From Chitinophagaceae bacterium (GTDB lineage: Bacteria > Bacteroidota > Bacteroidia > Chitinophagales > Chitinophagaceae): a stretch of DNA of 34,969 bases. Below the pieces are notes generated by a model. It worked only from the letters and a program-made list of their open reading frames with translations, did no database searches and was not told the DNA's origin. The DNA lies in NCBI GenBank assembly GCA_018335935.1, contig JAGXRG010000073.1, forward strand, positions 1 through 34,969, read 5' to 3'. Position 1 is the stretch's first letter. The number at the start of each line of letters is the position of its first letter. The translations under genes and the position numbers were made by a program. Below, in pieces: positions 34,705 through 34,969 of this stretch.

Positions 34705-34740
34705 AATAAAAATGCCTCACAATTGTGAGGCATTTTTATT
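34705..34740. terminator. Bidirectional terminator between tig and the DUF4402 gene
   Basis: A perfect 36-nt palindrome: the left arm is AAT, then AAA, AATGCCTCACAA and the right arm is its exact complement TTGTGAGGCATT, TTT, ATT. The core 34711-34734 matches the hairpin at 194-217 in all but one base. A-rich and T-rich flanks on both sides suit termination of tig (rightward) and of the convergent gene at the edge (leftward). Confidence 0.85.
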
Positions 34741-34759
34741 AGTTTGAATGTTTTAAAAA

Positions 34760-34969
34760 TTAGTTGTAGTTAACTGTTACATTAAAAGGAGTAGCAGTAG
34801 TGTACAATCCAGCAGCTTGGTTAGCACTTACATCAAGTGTAGCACCAACAGTGAAAGATTGTGTACCTGTACCACCACTAGATAACTGACCAGCAGTTAA
34901 ACCAATACTTGCAGTAAAGTTGTTAATGTTCATACTGTTTGCACCATTAGCTAATACTATGTTACCACT
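34760..34969 (-). CDS. DUF4402-like exported protein, 3' end (partial)
   Basis: The last 69 codons of a leftward gene that enters from the right edge; the stop TAA is at 34762-34760. The translated tail (for example NFTASIGLTAGQLSSGGTG, FTVGATLDVSANQAAGLYT, PFNVTVNYN) has the ending typical of DUF4402 proteins of Bacteroidota: a conserved NQAxGxY turn and a final VTVNYN. These are small secreted beta proteins with a pilin- or adhesin-like look, without a proven function as far as I know. The start and any signal peptide lie outside the window. Confidence 0.75.
   Translation of the reverse strand, partial: SGNIVLANGANSMNINNFTASIGLTAGQLSSGGTGTQSFTVGATLDVSANQAAGLYTTATPFNVTVNYN

Noticed and set aside
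1..34969. CRISPR arrays, insertion sequences, integrases, toxin-antitoxin or defence genes
   Set aside because: I looked on both strands and saw no spaced direct-repeat array, transposase or defence-gene motif; the only short-period repeats are the valS heptamers.

Overview
The window looks like chromosome from an AT-rich member of the Bacteroidota, most like the Chitinophagaceae or relatives (roughly one third GC by eye). The support is Bacteroidota-type promoters (TAnnTTTG at -7), a type IX secretion (T9SS) cargo with a C-terminal sorting domain, a PorV/PorQ-type outer-membrane barrel, a TANFOR-like Fn3 protein, a PadR/PspC pair, a DUF4402-type protein at the right edge and LytTR signalling. 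No transposase, integrase, phage gene or CRISPR array was seen.

Layout. 1-44: start of a leftward secreted protein. 238-3049: leftward envelope-stress cassette (67-aa small protein, PadR repressor, two-PspC membrane protein) with a clear promoter and a terminator hairpin. 3195-5005: rightward arsenic cluster (ArsR, ArsM methyltransferase, ArsC-type reductase) with an ArsR-type palindrome over the promoter; no efflux pump is in view. 4998-8505: leftward set of PorV/PorQ-like barrel, free-standing DsbD alpha domain and full-length DsbD, tail to tail with arsC. 8606-15158: rightward secreted dienelactone hydrolase, TlpA-like thioredoxin lipoprotein-style protein, SurA-like peptidyl-prolyl isomerase and a TPR histidine kinase. 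15155-15907: leftward LytTR response regulator whose stop codon overlaps that of the kinase.

16098-28703 is a 12.6-kb run of five exported proteins on one strand: a 1038-aa NHL/LamG/Fn3 T9SS cargo, a beta-barrel, a TANFOR/Fn3 protein, a 1385-aa beta-rich protein with a long coiled-coil tail, and a six-module Fn3 protein. This is the best candidate for a poorly described cell-surface system. A GT-B-like glycosyltransferase follows.

29900-34687 is housekeeping: valS, a GNAT acetyltransferase, tRNA-Leu(UAG) and the trigger factor gene tig, which ends in a native run of five histidines. The valS gene carries three in-frame copies of a heptamer repeat built on the palindrome GTCGAC, one inverted relative to the other two. 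This is the most unexpected sequence-level structure in the window. The right edge holds the 3' end of a leftward DUF4402-like gene, separated from tig by a hairpin nearly identical to the one behind the PspC gene at the left edge.
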